Positions 7,878-17,351 are shown, counted from the stretch's first letter. The stretch: DNA of 50,003 nucleotides from Acidimicrobiales bacterium (GCA_020439505.1 JAGQSO010000276.1:1-50003), one strand, 5' to 3'. Notes: generated by a model not told the origin, from the letters alone. Made by a program: numbers and translations.

Positions 7878-9122
7878 ATGCTCGCGTCTGCTCCCCGGCC
7901 TCCCGCGGTCCGAGGCTCCTGTCCCGGGGTCGCAGACCCGATGGCCACCGGCGACGGATGGCTGATCCGGCTTCGCCTCCCCCGAGGTGAGATCACCTCG
8001 TCCGAGCTCTCCGCGCTGGCCGACCTGGCCGAGGCCACGGGAGTGGAAGCCTTGGAGGTGACCGGTCGCGCCAACCTTCAGATGAGGGTTCCCGACCCCG
8101 ACCGTCTCATCACCCTTGGCGACACCCTCCGGTCCATGGGGCTCGCCCCTGCCGACGCCAGGGGAGAACGGGCCCGGGCCGTCCTCGTTCCGCCGTTGGC
8201 GGGCCACGACCGGTTCGGCCCCGACGACGCCGCCGACGTGGTCGCCGCGGTGGTGACCGGAGTCGGCGCGCTCCTGGCTGCCGAGCCCCACCTGCGTCTC
8301 CCCGCCCGCTGGTGCGTGGTCCTCGATCTGCCCGCCACGATCCCAGTTCCGTTGCGCCCGGCGACGGTGGTGGCCCGACCCCACCGCTCCGCCACCGAGA
8401 CACCCGCCCCCGGGTCCGAAGCCGAAGGGTGGACGGTGGAACCGGGCCCGAACTGGCCGACGGCATCCGAACCGGGCGGAGTCCGCCCGCCCGCCGTCAC
8501 CACCACGCGGACCGGTGTGGCCTCGGCGGTGATCGATCTGGCCCGGCTCGCCGCCGCCGCCGTCGAAGCCGCGGTCGAACCGGTCGACACCGCTCGGTCG
8601 GGCTCGGAGGCGACCTCGCCGCTCGGGGACCTGAGCCGAATCGACCGCTCCCGCCCGGCTACCGGTGCCGCCGTGGTGGCGTCCCCCGCCGTCGGTGTGA
8701 TCGCCCACCCCGATCCGAACCGGGTGAACCTGTTGGTCCGGTCGTTCCTGGGACGCCTCGACCCCGATCAGATCCGAGCCCTGGCGACGGTGCCGGCGAT
8801 CGCCATCCGGTTCACCCATCGGCGCGGGGTGGCCCTCATCGGGATCGAGTCCGACGCCATCACCACCGTCACCCGTTCGCTCGAAGCCGCTGGGCTTTCG
8901 ACCGATCCGGAAGATCCCCGCCACCGGGTCAGCGCCTGTCGTGGAGCGCCGGGCTGCGACGCGTCGGAGATCGACACCGTGGCGGTCGCCCACCGGGTGG
9001 CCCTGCTGCTGGGCCCGACCGAGATGGCCCACGTCTCGGGCTGCGCCAAGGTTTGCGGAGAACCCGACGGAGTGACCCGGGTGGTCGGCGCCGAGGGAGC
9101 CCGCCGGTGGGTGGTGACGTGA
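7878..9122 (+). CDS. cobG: Precorrin-3B synthase
   Basis: CobG uses oxygen to make the hydroxylactone precorrin-3B, the step that defines the aerobic pathway. The protein belongs to the nitrite/sulfite-reductase-like ferredoxin-dependent family: two half-repeats each begin with an LPRGEI- or HPDPNRVNLLV-like segment, and the 4Fe-4S ligands are visible as C354 and C360 in CRGAPGC plus C389 and C393 in CAKVC. The ATG at 7878 gives 414 residues and places the start just after the inverted repeat; the longer open frame upstream would cross into cobO. The middle (about residues 165-255) is a poorly conserved Pro/Thr/Ala-rich stretch. The stop overlaps the cobH start. Confidence 0.92.
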   Translation: MLASAPRPPAVRGSCPGVADPMATGDGWLIRLRLPRGEITSSELSALADLAEATGVEALEVTGRANLQMRVPDPDRLITLGDTLRSMGLAPADARGERARAVLVPPLAGHDRFGPDDAADVVAAVVTGVGALLAAEPHLRLPARWCVVLDLPATIPVPLRPATVVARPHRSATETPAPGSEAEGWTVEPGPNWPTASEPGGVRPPAVTTTRTGVASAVIDLARLAAAAVEAAVEPVDTARSGSEATSPLGDLSRIDRSRPATGAAVVASPAVGVIAHPDPNRVNLLVRSFLGRLDPDQIRALATVPAIAIRFTHRRGVALIGIESDAITTVTRSLEAAGLSTDPEDPRHRVSACRGAPGCDASEIDTVAVAHRVALLLGPTEMAHVSGCAKVCGEPDGVTRVVGAEGARRWVVT

Positions 9123-9754
9123 CCGTCGAGCTCGACTACGAACGCGACGGGGCGGCGATCTACCGCCAGTCCTTCGCCACCATCAGGGCCGAAGCCGACC
9201 TTGCCTCAACCCCCGCCGACCTCGAGGCCGTGGTGGTGAGGATGATCCACGCCTGCGGGATGACCGACCTCCCGGCACTGGTGAGGGCCACGCCCGGCTT
9301 TCCCGCCGCCGCCCGCCGAGCCCTGCGGGGCGGCGCCCCGATCCTGTGCGACTCGATGATGGTCGCCAACGGCATCACCCGGGCCCGGCTCCCCAACGAC
9401 AACGAGGTCGTGTGCACCCTGCACGATCCCGGGATCCGCGACGAGGCCGAGTCCCGGGCGACCACCCGCTCGGCTGCCGCGGTCGACCGGTGGCTGCCCA
9501 GACTCGAGGGTTCCCTGGTGGTGGTCGGCAACGCTCCCACCGCGCTGTTCCGGCTACTGGAGCTCGTCCTCGAAGGTGCACCCCGTCCGGCGGCCGTGAT
9601 CGGGTTGCCCGTCGGTTTCGTCGGGGCGGCCGAATCCAAGGAGGCCCTCGCCACCATCGACCACGGACTCGACCACCTGATCGTTCAGGGTCGTCGGGGC
9701 GGAAGCGCCATGGCCGTCGCCGCGGTGAACGCCCTGGCCAGCGAGAAGGAGTAG
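9119..9754 (+). CDS. cobH: Precorrin-8X methylmutase
   Basis: CobH moves the methyl group from C11 to C12 of precorrin-8X, giving hydrogenobyrinic acid. The GTG at 9119 overlaps the cobG stop (GTGA) and gives 211 residues, the normal size. Family segments include YRQSFATIRAEADL near the N-terminus, the catalytic-histidine segment VRMIHACGMTDL, GAPILCDSMMVANGI, VVVGNAPTALFRLLEL and GLPVGFVGAAESKEAL. The end of the protein (GGSAMAVAAVNALA) also matches. The open frame extends far upstream of this start, inside cobG in another frame, but that part is shadow. The next gene starts directly after its stop codon. Confidence 0.95.
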   Translation: MTVELDYERDGAAIYRQSFATIRAEADLASTPADLEAVVVRMIHACGMTDLPALVRATPGFPAAARRALRGGAPILCDSMMVANGITRARLPNDNEVVCTLHDPGIRDEAESRATTRSAAAVDRWLPRLEGSLVVVGNAPTALFRLLELVLEGAPRPAAVIGLPVGFVGAAESKEALATIDHGLDHLIVQGRRGGSAMAVAAVNALASEKE

Positions 9755-10516
9755 ATGGTGACCAGCGGGCAGCCCGTTTCGCCGGGTCACCTCTACGGGG
9801 TCGGTGTCGGCCCCGGGGATCCTGAGCTGATGACCCTCAAGGCGCAGCGGGTCATCACGACCTGCGCCGTGGTCGCCCACTTCGCCGCCCGGAACCGGCC
9901 CGGCAACGCCTGGACGATCGTCGAAGACCTGGTGGCACCCCACCAGGAGGTGCTGCGGCTCGAGTACCCGGTTACCACCGAGGCGGTGACCAAGGACAGC
10001 TACGAATCATCGATTGCCGCCTTCTACGACGAGTCGGCGGCCCGGGTCGCCGCCCAACTCGACGCCGGTCGTGACGTGGCGGTGATCTGCGAAGGCGACC
10101 CGTTCCTCTACGGCAGCTACATGTACGTCCACCAGCGCCTGGCCTCCACCCACCCGACGACGGTGGTGCCGGGGGTGCCGGCCTTCGCCGCCGCCACCGC
10201 GGCCACCGGCCGCCCCCTGGTCTCGATGGACGAGCACCTGACCATCGTCCCCGCCGTCCGCACCGCATCGGAGATGAAGGAGACCCTCGCGTCCTCCCCG
10301 GCCTCGGTGGTGATGAAGGTGGGTCGACGCCTGCCCGAGGTCGTCGACGCCGCCGAGGCGGTCGGGATCGCCGATCGGGCGGTGTACGTGGAGCGCGCCT
10401 CCACCGGCGCCGAGAAGGTGATGCCCCTGTTGGAGGCCCGCGACCAGAACGCCCCCTACTTCTCTCTGGTGCTGTTTCCCGGCGAGGCCATCGACCAACG
10501 CTGGAGCGGTCGGTGA
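9755..10516 (+). CDS. cobI: Precorrin-2 C20-methyltransferase
   Basis: CobI methylates C20 of precorrin-2 to give precorrin-3A, the first dedicated corrin step after uroporphyrinogen methylation. The 253-residue protein shows the loop GVGVGPGDPELMTLKA, the CobI-type EGDPFLYGSYMYVHQRL and VVPGVPAFAAATAATGRPL, then VVMKVGRRLPEVV and YVERAS. The ATG comes immediately after the cobH stop with no spacer; a GTG one codon later is an alternative. The enzyme that would supply precorrin-2 (CobA) is not in the window. Its stop overlaps the cobJ start by 4 bp. Confidence 0.95.
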   Translation: MVTSGQPVSPGHLYGVGVGPGDPELMTLKAQRVITTCAVVAHFAARNRPGNAWTIVEDLVAPHQEVLRLEYPVTTEAVTKDSYESSIAAFYDESAARVAAQLDAGRDVAVICEGDPFLYGSYMYVHQRLASTHPTTVVPGVPAFAAATAATGRPLVSMDEHLTIVPAVRTASEMKETLASSPASVVMKVGRRLPEVVDAAEAVGIADRAVYVERASTGAEKVMPLLEARDQNAPYFSLVLFPGEAIDQRWSGR

Positions 10517-11316
10517 CCCGACGCCTGAGCGTCGTCGGTCTGGGACCGGGCCGGGCCGACTGGTGTCTGCCCGCCGCCGCTGACCGCCTCGCCACCGCCA
10601 CCGACCTCGTCGGCTACGGGCCCTACCTCGACCTCATCGCCGTCCCCACCGTCGGTCGACGCCATCCGTCGGGCAACCGGGTGGAGGCCGACCGGGCGGC
10701 TTTCGCTCTCGACCTGGCGGCAGGGGGGGCCGACGTGGCCGTGGTGTCCTCGGGGGATCCGGGGATCTTCGCCATGGCCGCCGCGGTGTTCGAACAGGTC
10801 GAGCTCGATCCTCCCCGTTGGTCCGGCATCGACATCGAAGTGATCCCCGGGGTCACCGCCGCCCAGGCCGCCGCGGCGCGCATCGGTGCTCCACTGGGTC
10901 ACGACTTCTGCACCATCTCGTTGTCGGATGTGCTCAAGCCGTGGGAGGTGGTCGAACGCCGGATCGAGGCGGCGGCCGGAGCCGACTTCGTCCTCGCCTT
11001 CTATAACCCGATCTCCCGCCATCGCCCGTGGCAGCTCGGCCGGGCCCTGGAGATCGTTCGCTGCCACCGCGACGGGGCCACGCCGGTGGTGGTGGCCCGC
11101 CAGGTGGGACGCCCGGACGAGGAGGTTCACGTCGTGGAACTGGGGCGCCTAGTCCCCGACGACGTCGATATGCGGACCGTCCTGGTGATCGGCTCCAGTA
11201 CCACCCGCACCGTGGCGGTCAACGGTCGCGAGGTCGTCTACACCCCGCGCCGCTACGCCGGTTCCCTCGACTCGGCGCTGGTGGTGCCCGCCGTAGTCGG
11301 CCGGCCGGCCATCTGA
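10513..11316 (+). CDS. cobJ: Precorrin-3B C17-methyltransferase
   Basis: CobJ contracts the ring of precorrin-3B and methylates C17 to give precorrin-4. Motifs are VVGLGPGRADWCLPAA at the N-terminus, VVSSGDPGIFAMAAAVFE, VIPGVTAAQAAAARIGAPLG, the CobJ-specific HDFCTISLSD and LAFYNPISRHR, and VLVIGSSTT near the C-terminus. Length 267 residues is slightly above the single-domain form. The GTG start overlaps the cobI stop (GTGA). The 3' end overlaps the 3' end of cobK on the other strand by 64 bp, so two convergent transcripts share this stretch. Confidence 0.95.
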   Translation: MTRRLSVVGLGPGRADWCLPAAADRLATATDLVGYGPYLDLIAVPTVGRRHPSGNRVEADRAAFALDLAAGGADVAVVSSGDPGIFAMAAAVFEQVELDPPRWSGIDIEVIPGVTAAQAAAARIGAPLGHDFCTISLSDVLKPWEVVERRIEAAAGADFVLAFYNPISRHRPWQLGRALEIVRCHRDGATPVVVARQVGRPDEEVHVVELGRLVPDDVDMRTVLVIGSSTTRTVAVNGREVVYTPRRYAGSLDSALVVPAVVGRPAI

Positions 11317-12038
11317 CCGACGAACGCCGTCGCCTCGGCGACGGTGCCCAACACCGTCACACCGTCGGGCTGGGCAGGACGCTCGACCATCACCACCGTG
11401 ATCCCGAGCTCGCGGGCGGCGATGAGCTTGGCCTGGGTCGCGGTGCCACCGGCGTCCTTGGTGACCATCACCTCGACGCCGTTGTCGAGCATCAACGCCA
11501 GTTCTCCTTCCAGGGTGAACGGACCGCGCTGGCGAACGAACACCGCGTCGGCAAGGTCGGCCTCCACCGGTTCTATCGAGCGCACGACCAGACGCATGGT
11601 CAGCCCTTGGAAGGCGGCGACCTGTTGACGGCCCACCGCCAGGAAGGCACAACGAGGGGCGAGCTCGGCCAGGGTGGTCGCCGCTTCAGCCATGGAACCG
11701 ACCCGCACCCACCGGTTGGCGGAACCCTGCTCCCACCCCGGACGCAGGAGCCGGACGTGAGGTAGCCCGGCGGCGGCCGCGGCGGCCGCGGCGTGGTGGG
11801 GCATCACCGCGGCGAACGGATGGGTGGCGTCCACCAACACCTCGATGCGGGCGTCGCTCAGGTAACTGCGCAGCCCTTCCACCCCGCCGAAGCCGCCCGA
11901 GCGCACCTCGCCCGGTCGGTCGGCGACGTTCGTCGTCACGCCGGCGAACGAGCTGACCACCTCATGGCCCCGCTCGACCAGCTCACCGGCCAGCGCCGTC
12001 GCCTCGGTCGTCCCGGCCAGGAGCAGCACTCGCATCAT
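11253..12038 (-). CDS. cobK: Precorrin-6A reductase
   Basis: CobK reduces precorrin-6A with NADPH to precorrin-6B. It begins MMRVLLLAGTTEATALAGEL, the expected nucleotide-binding start, followed by DATHPFAAVM and near the end VMVTKDAGGTATQAKLIAAR and VVMVERP. The double ATG at 12038/12035 is chosen because family similarity begins there; the longer frame adds twelve residues. The extreme C-terminus (about 20 residues, TTAGTTSAE and beyond) lies over the end of cobJ and looks unconserved. The gene stands alone on this strand, diverging from the riboswitch and cobQ across about 40 bp, so its promoter must overlap the riboswitch region. Confidence 0.93.
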   Translation of the reverse strand: MMRVLLLAGTTEATALAGELVERGHEVVSSFAGVTTNVADRPGEVRSGGFGGVEGLRSYLSDARIEVLVDATHPFAAVMPHHAAAAAAAAGLPHVRLLRPGWEQGSANRWVRVGSMAEAATTLAELAPRCAFLAVGRQQVAAFQGLTMRLVVRSIEPVEADLADAVFVRQRGPFTLEGELALMLDNGVEVMVTKDAGGTATQAKLIAARELGITVVMVERPAQPDGVTVLGTVAEATAFVGQMAGRPTTAGTTSAESREPA

Positions 12039-12076
12039 CGGCACGCTACCGACGGGGTGGACCACCGCGAACAAGG

Positions 12077-12232
12077 CGGTGCTACCTTCGGGTCAGCGAC
12101 AGGGAACACCGGTGAGAGTCCGGGGCTGTCCAGCAACTGTCACCGGGGAGCAACCCCCCACGCATGGTCACGGCCTCTCGGGGCTGGAAGGCCGGGGGCG
12201 AGCGTCGATCCGGGAGCCAGGACACCTTTCGC
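12077..12232 (+). ncRNA. Adenosylcobalamin riboswitch
   Basis: The leader shows the conserved cobalamin-riboswitch blocks in order: AGGGAAC at 12100-12106, GGTGAGAGTCC at 12111-12121, GGCTG at 12124-12128, the GCAACTGT block at 12133-12140, a variable GC-rich middle, and the 3' signature GAGCCAGGACACC ending near 12226. The following Shine-Dalgarno-like GGAG (12256-12259) and the ATG of cobQ at 12268 lie about 30-40 nt downstream, which suggests control of translation initiation, though no clear anti-Shine-Dalgarno was worked out. It would shut off cobQ and the coupled genes to cobT when B12 is plentiful. Confidence 0.9.
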
Positions 12233-12267
12233 TCAAAACCGAGATCGCCGACGCTGGAGACGTCACC

Positions 12268-13821
12268 ATGGGCCCTGGACGGTCCCCGCGGCCATTGGCC
12301 GAGCACCATCGCAGTCCCCTCGACCAGGGAGCGCTGACCGGCGCGCTCATGGTGTGCGGAACCACGTCGGACTCGGGCAAGACGACCCTGGTGGCCGCCC
12401 TGTGCCGGTCGATGGCGCGCCGAGGGGTCTCGGTGGCTCCGTTCAAAGCCCAGAACATGGCGCTCAACTCCGAGGTGACCGAGGACGGGCTGGAGGTGGG
12501 TCGGGCCCAGGCCCTTCAGGCGGAGGCGGCGCTGGTTCCGGTCGAGGTGGCGATGAACCCCGTCCTGTTGAAGCCGACCGGGGACCAGGCCTGCCAGGTG
12601 GTGCGCATGGGGGAACCGTGGAAGGTTCTCAGCGCGGCGGAGTACCACGGACTCAAGGCGGACCTGTGGCCGACCGTGCTCGACGCCTTGGCCGACCTCC
12701 GCTCCCGATTCGATGTGGTGTTGGTCGAAGGAGCGGGGAGCCCGGCCGAGATCAACCTTCTCGACCGGGACATCGTGAACCTGCCCCTGGCCCGGAAGGC
12801 CGGAATCCCCGCCCTGGTGGTGGGCGACATCAACCTCGGAGGGGTGTTCGCCGCCCTCTACGGGACGGTGGCCCTGCTACCCGACGAGCTGCGCATGTGG
12901 GTGAAGGGCTTCGTGATCAACAAGCTGCGGGGGGACCCGTCCCTGCTGCTCGACGGATGCGACAAGCTCGAAGCCCGCTGCGGCGTCCCGACCCTGGGGG
13001 TCATCCCGTGGATCGACCAGACCGGCCTCGACGCCGAGGACTCGATGGCGCTGTCGCGCCCGACGGCCTCGATGCGGCCTCCGCTGGCCGACGCCCTCGA
13101 CGTGGCGATCCTGCGCCTGCCCCGCATCTCGAACTTCACCGACTTCGACCCCCTGGCCTTGGAGGCGGGTGTCGCCATCCGCTGGGTGGATCACCCGTCG
13201 CTGCTCGGTGCCCCAGACCTGATCGTCATCCCCGGTTCCAAGGCCACCGTCGAGGACCTGGAGTGGATGAGAGCCACCGGCCTCGCCGATGCCGTGGCGG
13301 CGTCCGACGCCTCGATACTCGGCATCTGCGCCGGCTACCAGATGCTCGGGTCGGTCATCGATGACACCGTCGAATCGGGCTCGGGTCCGACCCCGGGGCT
13401 GGGCCTGCTGCCGGTCCGCACCCGCTACGAACCCTCGAAGGTGACCCGCCGTCGCACCGGCCGGGCGTGGGGTTCCCCGGTGTCGGGCTACCAGATCCAC
13501 CACGGACGGGTCACCGCCGAGGGAGGCGATCCGTTCGTGATCCTGCACGATCTCGACACCGGTGAACACGTAGACGGGGTCCGCCGGGCCGACATCTGGG
13601 GAACGACGCTCCACGGACTGTTCGACAGCGACCACTTCCGACGGACCTTCCTGGAGACGGTCGCTTCGGCTCGGGGCAAGCGGTGGCTGAGCGACGGAAT
13701 CCGGGTGGCCGACGTGCGATCGGCCGCCCTCGACCGGTTGGCCGACGCCGTCGACGAACACCTCGACATGGACACCGTCGAGCGGATCGTCCGCTCGGCC
13801 GACACGGGAGTTGTCAATTGA
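12268..13821 (+). CDS. cobQ: Adenosylcobyric acid synthase
   Basis: CobQ amidates four side chains (b, d, e, g) of adenosylcobyrinate a,c-diamide. The protein has the dethiobiotin-synthetase-like loop GTTSDSGKTTLVAAL, then FKAQNMALNS, EVAMNPVLLKPTGD, VEGAGSPAEINL and GDINLGGVFA. The C-terminal amidotransferase domain has its catalytic cysteine near residue 353 in LGICAGYQMLG and the late GYQIHHGR. The ATG at 12268 is preferred because the 63 codons upstream in the same frame are the riboswitch, and a GGAG lies 8 bp before this ATG. This gives 517 residues. The stop overlaps the TTG start of cobN. Confidence 0.95.
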   Translation: MGPGRSPRPLAEHHRSPLDQGALTGALMVCGTTSDSGKTTLVAALCRSMARRGVSVAPFKAQNMALNSEVTEDGLEVGRAQALQAEAALVPVEVAMNPVLLKPTGDQACQVVRMGEPWKVLSAAEYHGLKADLWPTVLDALADLRSRFDVVLVEGAGSPAEINLLDRDIVNLPLARKAGIPALVVGDINLGGVFAALYGTVALLPDELRMWVKGFVINKLRGDPSLLLDGCDKLEARCGVPTLGVIPWIDQTGLDAEDSMALSRPTASMRPPLADALDVAILRLPRISNFTDFDPLALEAGVAIRWVDHPSLLGAPDLIVIPGSKATVEDLEWMRATGLADAVAASDASILGICAGYQMLGSVIDDTVESGSGPTPGLGLLPVRTRYEPSKVTRRRTGRAWGSPVSGYQIHHGRVTAEGGDPFVILHDLDTGEHVDGVRRADIWGTTLHGLFDSDHFRRTFLETVASARGKRWLSDGIRVADVRSAALDRLADAVDEHLDMDTVERIVRSADTGVVN

Positions 13822-16800
13822 TCTGGTACCTGACCAACGTCGACACCGAGGTGCTGGCGTTGCGCATGGCCGTCGAGGCCCTGCCCGAGGGGTTCCCGCC
13901 GGTGCGGGCGGCCCAGCCCTGGTCCTTCGATGCCGAACGGGATCTCACCGGTGCCCGGTGCGTGATGGTCCGCCTTCTCGGAGGCAAGCGGGCCTGGACC
14001 CCCGGCCTCGACGAACTGGCCGAACGCTGCCGCCGGGACGGGATCCCGTTGCTGGCCTTCGCCGGAGAGGCCGAACCCGATGCCCAGCTGAGCGCCCTCT
14101 CCTCGGTTCCCAGCGCGACCGTCGCCGAGGCGTTCGCCTACCTGGTCAACGGAGGACCGGGAAACTTCGAACAACTTCTGCGGTTCGTGGCCGACACCGT
14201 CCTGCTGGAAGGGTTCGGGTTCGAAGCCCCCTCGGTGGTGCCCACCCACGGCGTGTGGCGGCGCACCCCCGAGGACCGGACCCCATCGGGGCCCACCATC
14301 GGCTTGGTCTTCTACCGGGCCCACCTGGTCGCCGGGAACACCCGGTTCGTGGACGACCTGTGCGACGAACTGGAGGCCCAGGGGTCGGCGGTGGTGGCGG
14401 TGTGGAGCTATTCGCTGCGGGGGTCCGCGGCGGAGGCACCGATGGCCCTGCTGGCCGAGGCCGGCGTCGATGCCGTCATCACCACCGTCTTGGCCACCGG
14501 CGGTGCGGCGGCCGCCGCCGGTACCACCGGGGGCCCGGGCGGGCTCGACGGAGACGAGTGGGACGCCTCGGTTCTGACCGGGCTCGGCGTACCGGTCATC
14601 CAGGCCCCTTCGTCGGGAAGGTCGAGCGAGGACTGGCTGGCCGACCCCAACGGTCTAGGCCCCTACGACGCCACCGCCGGCGTGGCCATCCCCGAGTTCG
14701 ACGGGCGCATCATCGCCCCGACCTTCGCCTTCAACGAGGTCGTCGACGACGGGGACGAACTCGGTCACGAGGTCCGGGCCTACCGGACCGTCCCCGACCG
14801 GACCGCCCGGGTGGCAGGCATCGCTGTGCGCCACGCCCGCCTGCGATCCACCCCGGTCGGCCGGCGGCGGGTCGCCATCGTCCTCAGCGCCTATCCGACC
14901 AAGGGGAGCCGGCTGGGCAACGCCGTCGGGCTCGACACACCGACGTCGGCCATCAGGTTGCTGGAGGCGATGGCCGCCGAGGGATACCGCTTGGATCGGA
15001 TCCCCTCAGACGGTGACACCCTGATGGCCGAGCTGTCGGCTGGGCTCACCTACGACCGTGAGACCCTCGACGACGCCCAACTCGATACCGCCGTCGGACG
15101 ACTCGACCGCGGCGCCTACGAGCGGTGGTTCGCCACCCTGCCCGAGGACGCCCGTAACGAGGTGACGACGGTGTGGGGCCCGGCCCCCGGTACCCAGCGG
15201 GTACACGAGGACCAACTGGTGTTCAGCGGCGTGGACCTGGGCAACGTGGTGGTGGCGATCCAACCGCCGCGGGGCTACGGCGACGATCCGGTGGCGGTGT
15301 ACCACTCCGCCAACCTCCCGCCCGTACACCACTACCTCGGCTTCTACCGGTGGTTGGACGACGTGTGGGGCGCGGACGCCATCGTCCACCTCGGCAAGCA
15401 CGGAACCCTGGAGTGGTTGCCGGGCAAGAACCTGGCGCCCAGCGCGGGCTGCTGGCCCGACGCCGCCCTGGGTGACGTCCCATTCTTCTACCCGTTCCTG
15501 GTCAACGACCCGGGGGAAGGGGCCCAGGCCAAGCGGCGCACCCATGCCGTCATCATCGACCACCTCCTGCCTCCCATGACCCGGGCCGACGTCTACGACG
15601 ACACCGCCCGCCTGGAGCAGTTGTTCGACGAGTACAGCCAGATCCAGAGCCTCGATCCGGCCAAGCTGCCCGCCATCCGCGACCAGATATGGGAGACGAT
15701 CACCGCGGCCTCGATCGACCGGGACCTGGGCATAGAGGACGTCCCCGACGAGGAGACCTTCGACGACGTGATCGGTGACGTCGACGGATACCTGTGCAGC
15801 CTCAAAGACGCTCAGATCCGAGGTGGACTCCACGTCCTCGGCCAACCCCCGCGGGGCGAGGGGCTCATCGACCTGGTATTGGCCATCACCCGCCTGGCCA
15901 ACGGTCAGATCCCTTCGCTTCGCCACCAGGTGGCGACCGAGGCCGGCCTCGATCCGGCCGATCCCCGATCACTCGACACCATCGAGGCCCGGGCCCGGGA
16001 ACTCGTCGCCGCCGCTGCCGCCCGCGGCTGGACCACGGGTGAGGACGACTCGCCGACGCTGCGATGGATCTGTGAATCGCTGGTCCCGAACCTGGGTCGG
16101 GCCACCGACGAGATCGACAACCTCCTGGCCGGGTTGGCCGGTCGTCACGTCCCCGCCGGGCCCAGCGGCACCCTCACCCGGGGAGGTGCTCATGTGCTGC
16201 CCACGGGACGGAACTTCTACTCGGTGGACCCCAAGTCGCTGCCGACCCGGCTGGCCTGGGATGTTGGCGTCAGGTTGGCCGACGCCCTCCTCGAGCGTCA
16301 CATCGCCGAGGAGGGCGAGCCGCCCACCACCGTCGGACTGGTGTTGTGGGGGACCGCCCTCATGCGGACCCAGGGCGACGACGTGGCCGAAGCGTTGGCT
16401 CTCTTGGGGGTACGCCCGGTGTGGGAACAGGAGTCTCGCCGGGTGGTCGGGGTAGAGGCCGTCCCCCTCGACGAGCTCGGTCGCCCCCGGGTCGACGTCA
16501 CCTTGCGGATCTCAGGCTTCTTCCGCGACGCCTTCCCCAACCTGGTGCAACTGGTCGACGACGCAGTGGCCCTAGTGGCGTCGCTGGTCGAGCCGCCCGA
16601 GATGAACCCGTTGCGGGCCGCCGGGGCCGAGGACCCCCGGATCTTCGGTCCGCCCCCCGGTTCCTATGGGACCGGAGTCGGCGTGGCTCTCGACCAGCGG
16701 TCGTGGCGCAGCGACGACGACCTCGCCGAGGTGTTCATGGCTTGGTCGGGTCACAGCTACGGACGGGGTGGCTACGGGGTGCCGGCGGTCGATGCCATGC

Positions 16801-17351
16801 GTCGGCGTTTCGCTGCCATCGACGTGGCGGTCAAGAACCAGGACAACCGCGAGCACGACATCTTCGACAACGGCGAGTACCTGTCCGAGCACGGCGGCAT
16901 GATCGCCACGGTCAGGGCCCTGAAAGGAGCGGACCCCAAGGGCTGGTTCGGCGACTCGGCCGACCCCGACCGCCCGATGGTGCGCTCCCTGGCCGAGGAG
17001 GCGGCACGGGTGGTGCGCACCCGGGTGGTGAATCCCCGCTGGATCGAGGCCATGACCCGCCACGGCTACAAGGGCGCCTTCGAGTTGGCCGCCACGGTGG
17101 ACTTCTTGTTCGGATACGACGCCACCGCCCGAGTGGTGGACGACTGGATGTACGAACGGGTGGTCGAGGCCTACGTGGCCGACCCCGACATCCGCAAGTT
17201 CTTCGAGGCGTCGAACCCCGCCGCCCTCGGCTCCATCGCCGAGCGTCTGTTGGAAGCGGTCGACCGTGGGCTGTGGGACGCCTCGGCCGAGCACCGCGCG
17301 CTGCTCACCCGGGCGGTGCTGGAGTCCGAAACCTGGGAGGAACAACGATGA
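13818..17351 (+). CDS. cobN: Cobaltochelatase large subunit
   Basis: CobN is the large catalytic subunit that inserts cobalt into hydrogenobyrinate a,c-diamide with the help of an AAA+ complex. At 1177 residues it matches the family. Recognisable stretches are YLTNVDTEVLALR at the start, LVFYRAHLVAGNTRFVDDL, AIQPPRGYG, the long conserved VHLGKHGTLEWLPGKNLA, and near the end FMAWSGHSYGRGGYG, DNREHDIFDNGEY and GYKGAFELAATVDFLFGYDAT. The TTG at 13818 overlaps the cobQ stop (TTGA) and is the only start that fits the expected N-terminus. The partner subunits follow as a single ChlI-ChlD-type gene rather than separate CobS and CobT chelatase genes. Confidence 0.95.
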   Translation: MIWYLTNVDTEVLALRMAVEALPEGFPPVRAAQPWSFDAERDLTGARCVMVRLLGGKRAWTPGLDELAERCRRDGIPLLAFAGEAEPDAQLSALSSVPSATVAEAFAYLVNGGPGNFEQLLRFVADTVLLEGFGFEAPSVVPTHGVWRRTPEDRTPSGPTIGLVFYRAHLVAGNTRFVDDLCDELEAQGSAVVAVWSYSLRGSAAEAPMALLAEAGVDAVITTVLATGGAAAAAGTTGGPGGLDGDEWDASVLTGLGVPVIQAPSSGRSSEDWLADPNGLGPYDATAGVAIPEFDGRIIAPTFAFNEVVDDGDELGHEVRAYRTVPDRTARVAGIAVRHARLRSTPVGRRRVAIVLSAYPTKGSRLGNAVGLDTPTSAIRLLEAMAAEGYRLDRIPSDGDTLMAELSAGLTYDRETLDDAQLDTAVGRLDRGAYERWFATLPEDARNEVTTVWGPAPGTQRVHEDQLVFSGVDLGNVVVAIQPPRGYGDDPVAVYHSANLPPVHHYLGFYRWLDDVWGADAIVHLGKHGTLEWLPGKNLAPSAGCWPDAALGDVPFFYPFLVNDPGEGAQAKRRTHAVIIDHLLPPMTRADVYDDTARLEQLFDEYSQIQSLDPAKLPAIRDQIWETITAASIDRDLGIEDVPDEETFDDVIGDVDGYLCSLKDAQIRGGLHVLGQPPRGEGLIDLVLAITRLANGQIPSLRHQVATEAGLDPADPRSLDTIEARARELVAAAAARGWTTGEDDSPTLRWICESLVPNLGRATDEIDNLLAGLAGRHVPAGPSGTLTRGGAHVLPTGRNFYSVDPKSLPTRLAWDVGVRLADALLERHIAEEGEPPTTVGLVLWGTALMRTQGDDVAEALALLGVRPVWEQESRRVVGVEAVPLDELGRPRVDVTLRISGFFRDAFPNLVQLVDDAVALVASLVEPPEMNPLRAAGAEDPRIFGPPPGSYGTGVGVALDQRSWRSDDDLAEVFMAWSGHSYGRGGYGVPAVDAMRRRFAAIDVAVKNQDNREHDIFDNGEYLSEHGGMIATVRALKGADPKGWFGDSADPDRPMVRSLAEEAARVVRTRVVNPRWIEAMTRHGYKGAFELAATVDFLFGYDATARVVDDWMYERVVEAYVADPDIRKFFEASNPAALGSIAERLLEAVDRGLWDASAEHRALLTRAVLESETWEEQR

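Noticed and set aside
7820..8074. Longer start for cobO
   Set aside because: The extension is antisense to cobG and includes the intergenic inverted repeat; similarity starts at 7819.
12079..12267. In-frame extension of cobQ upstream
   Set aside because: These codons are the cobalamin riboswitch; family similarity and the ribosome binding site begin at 12268.
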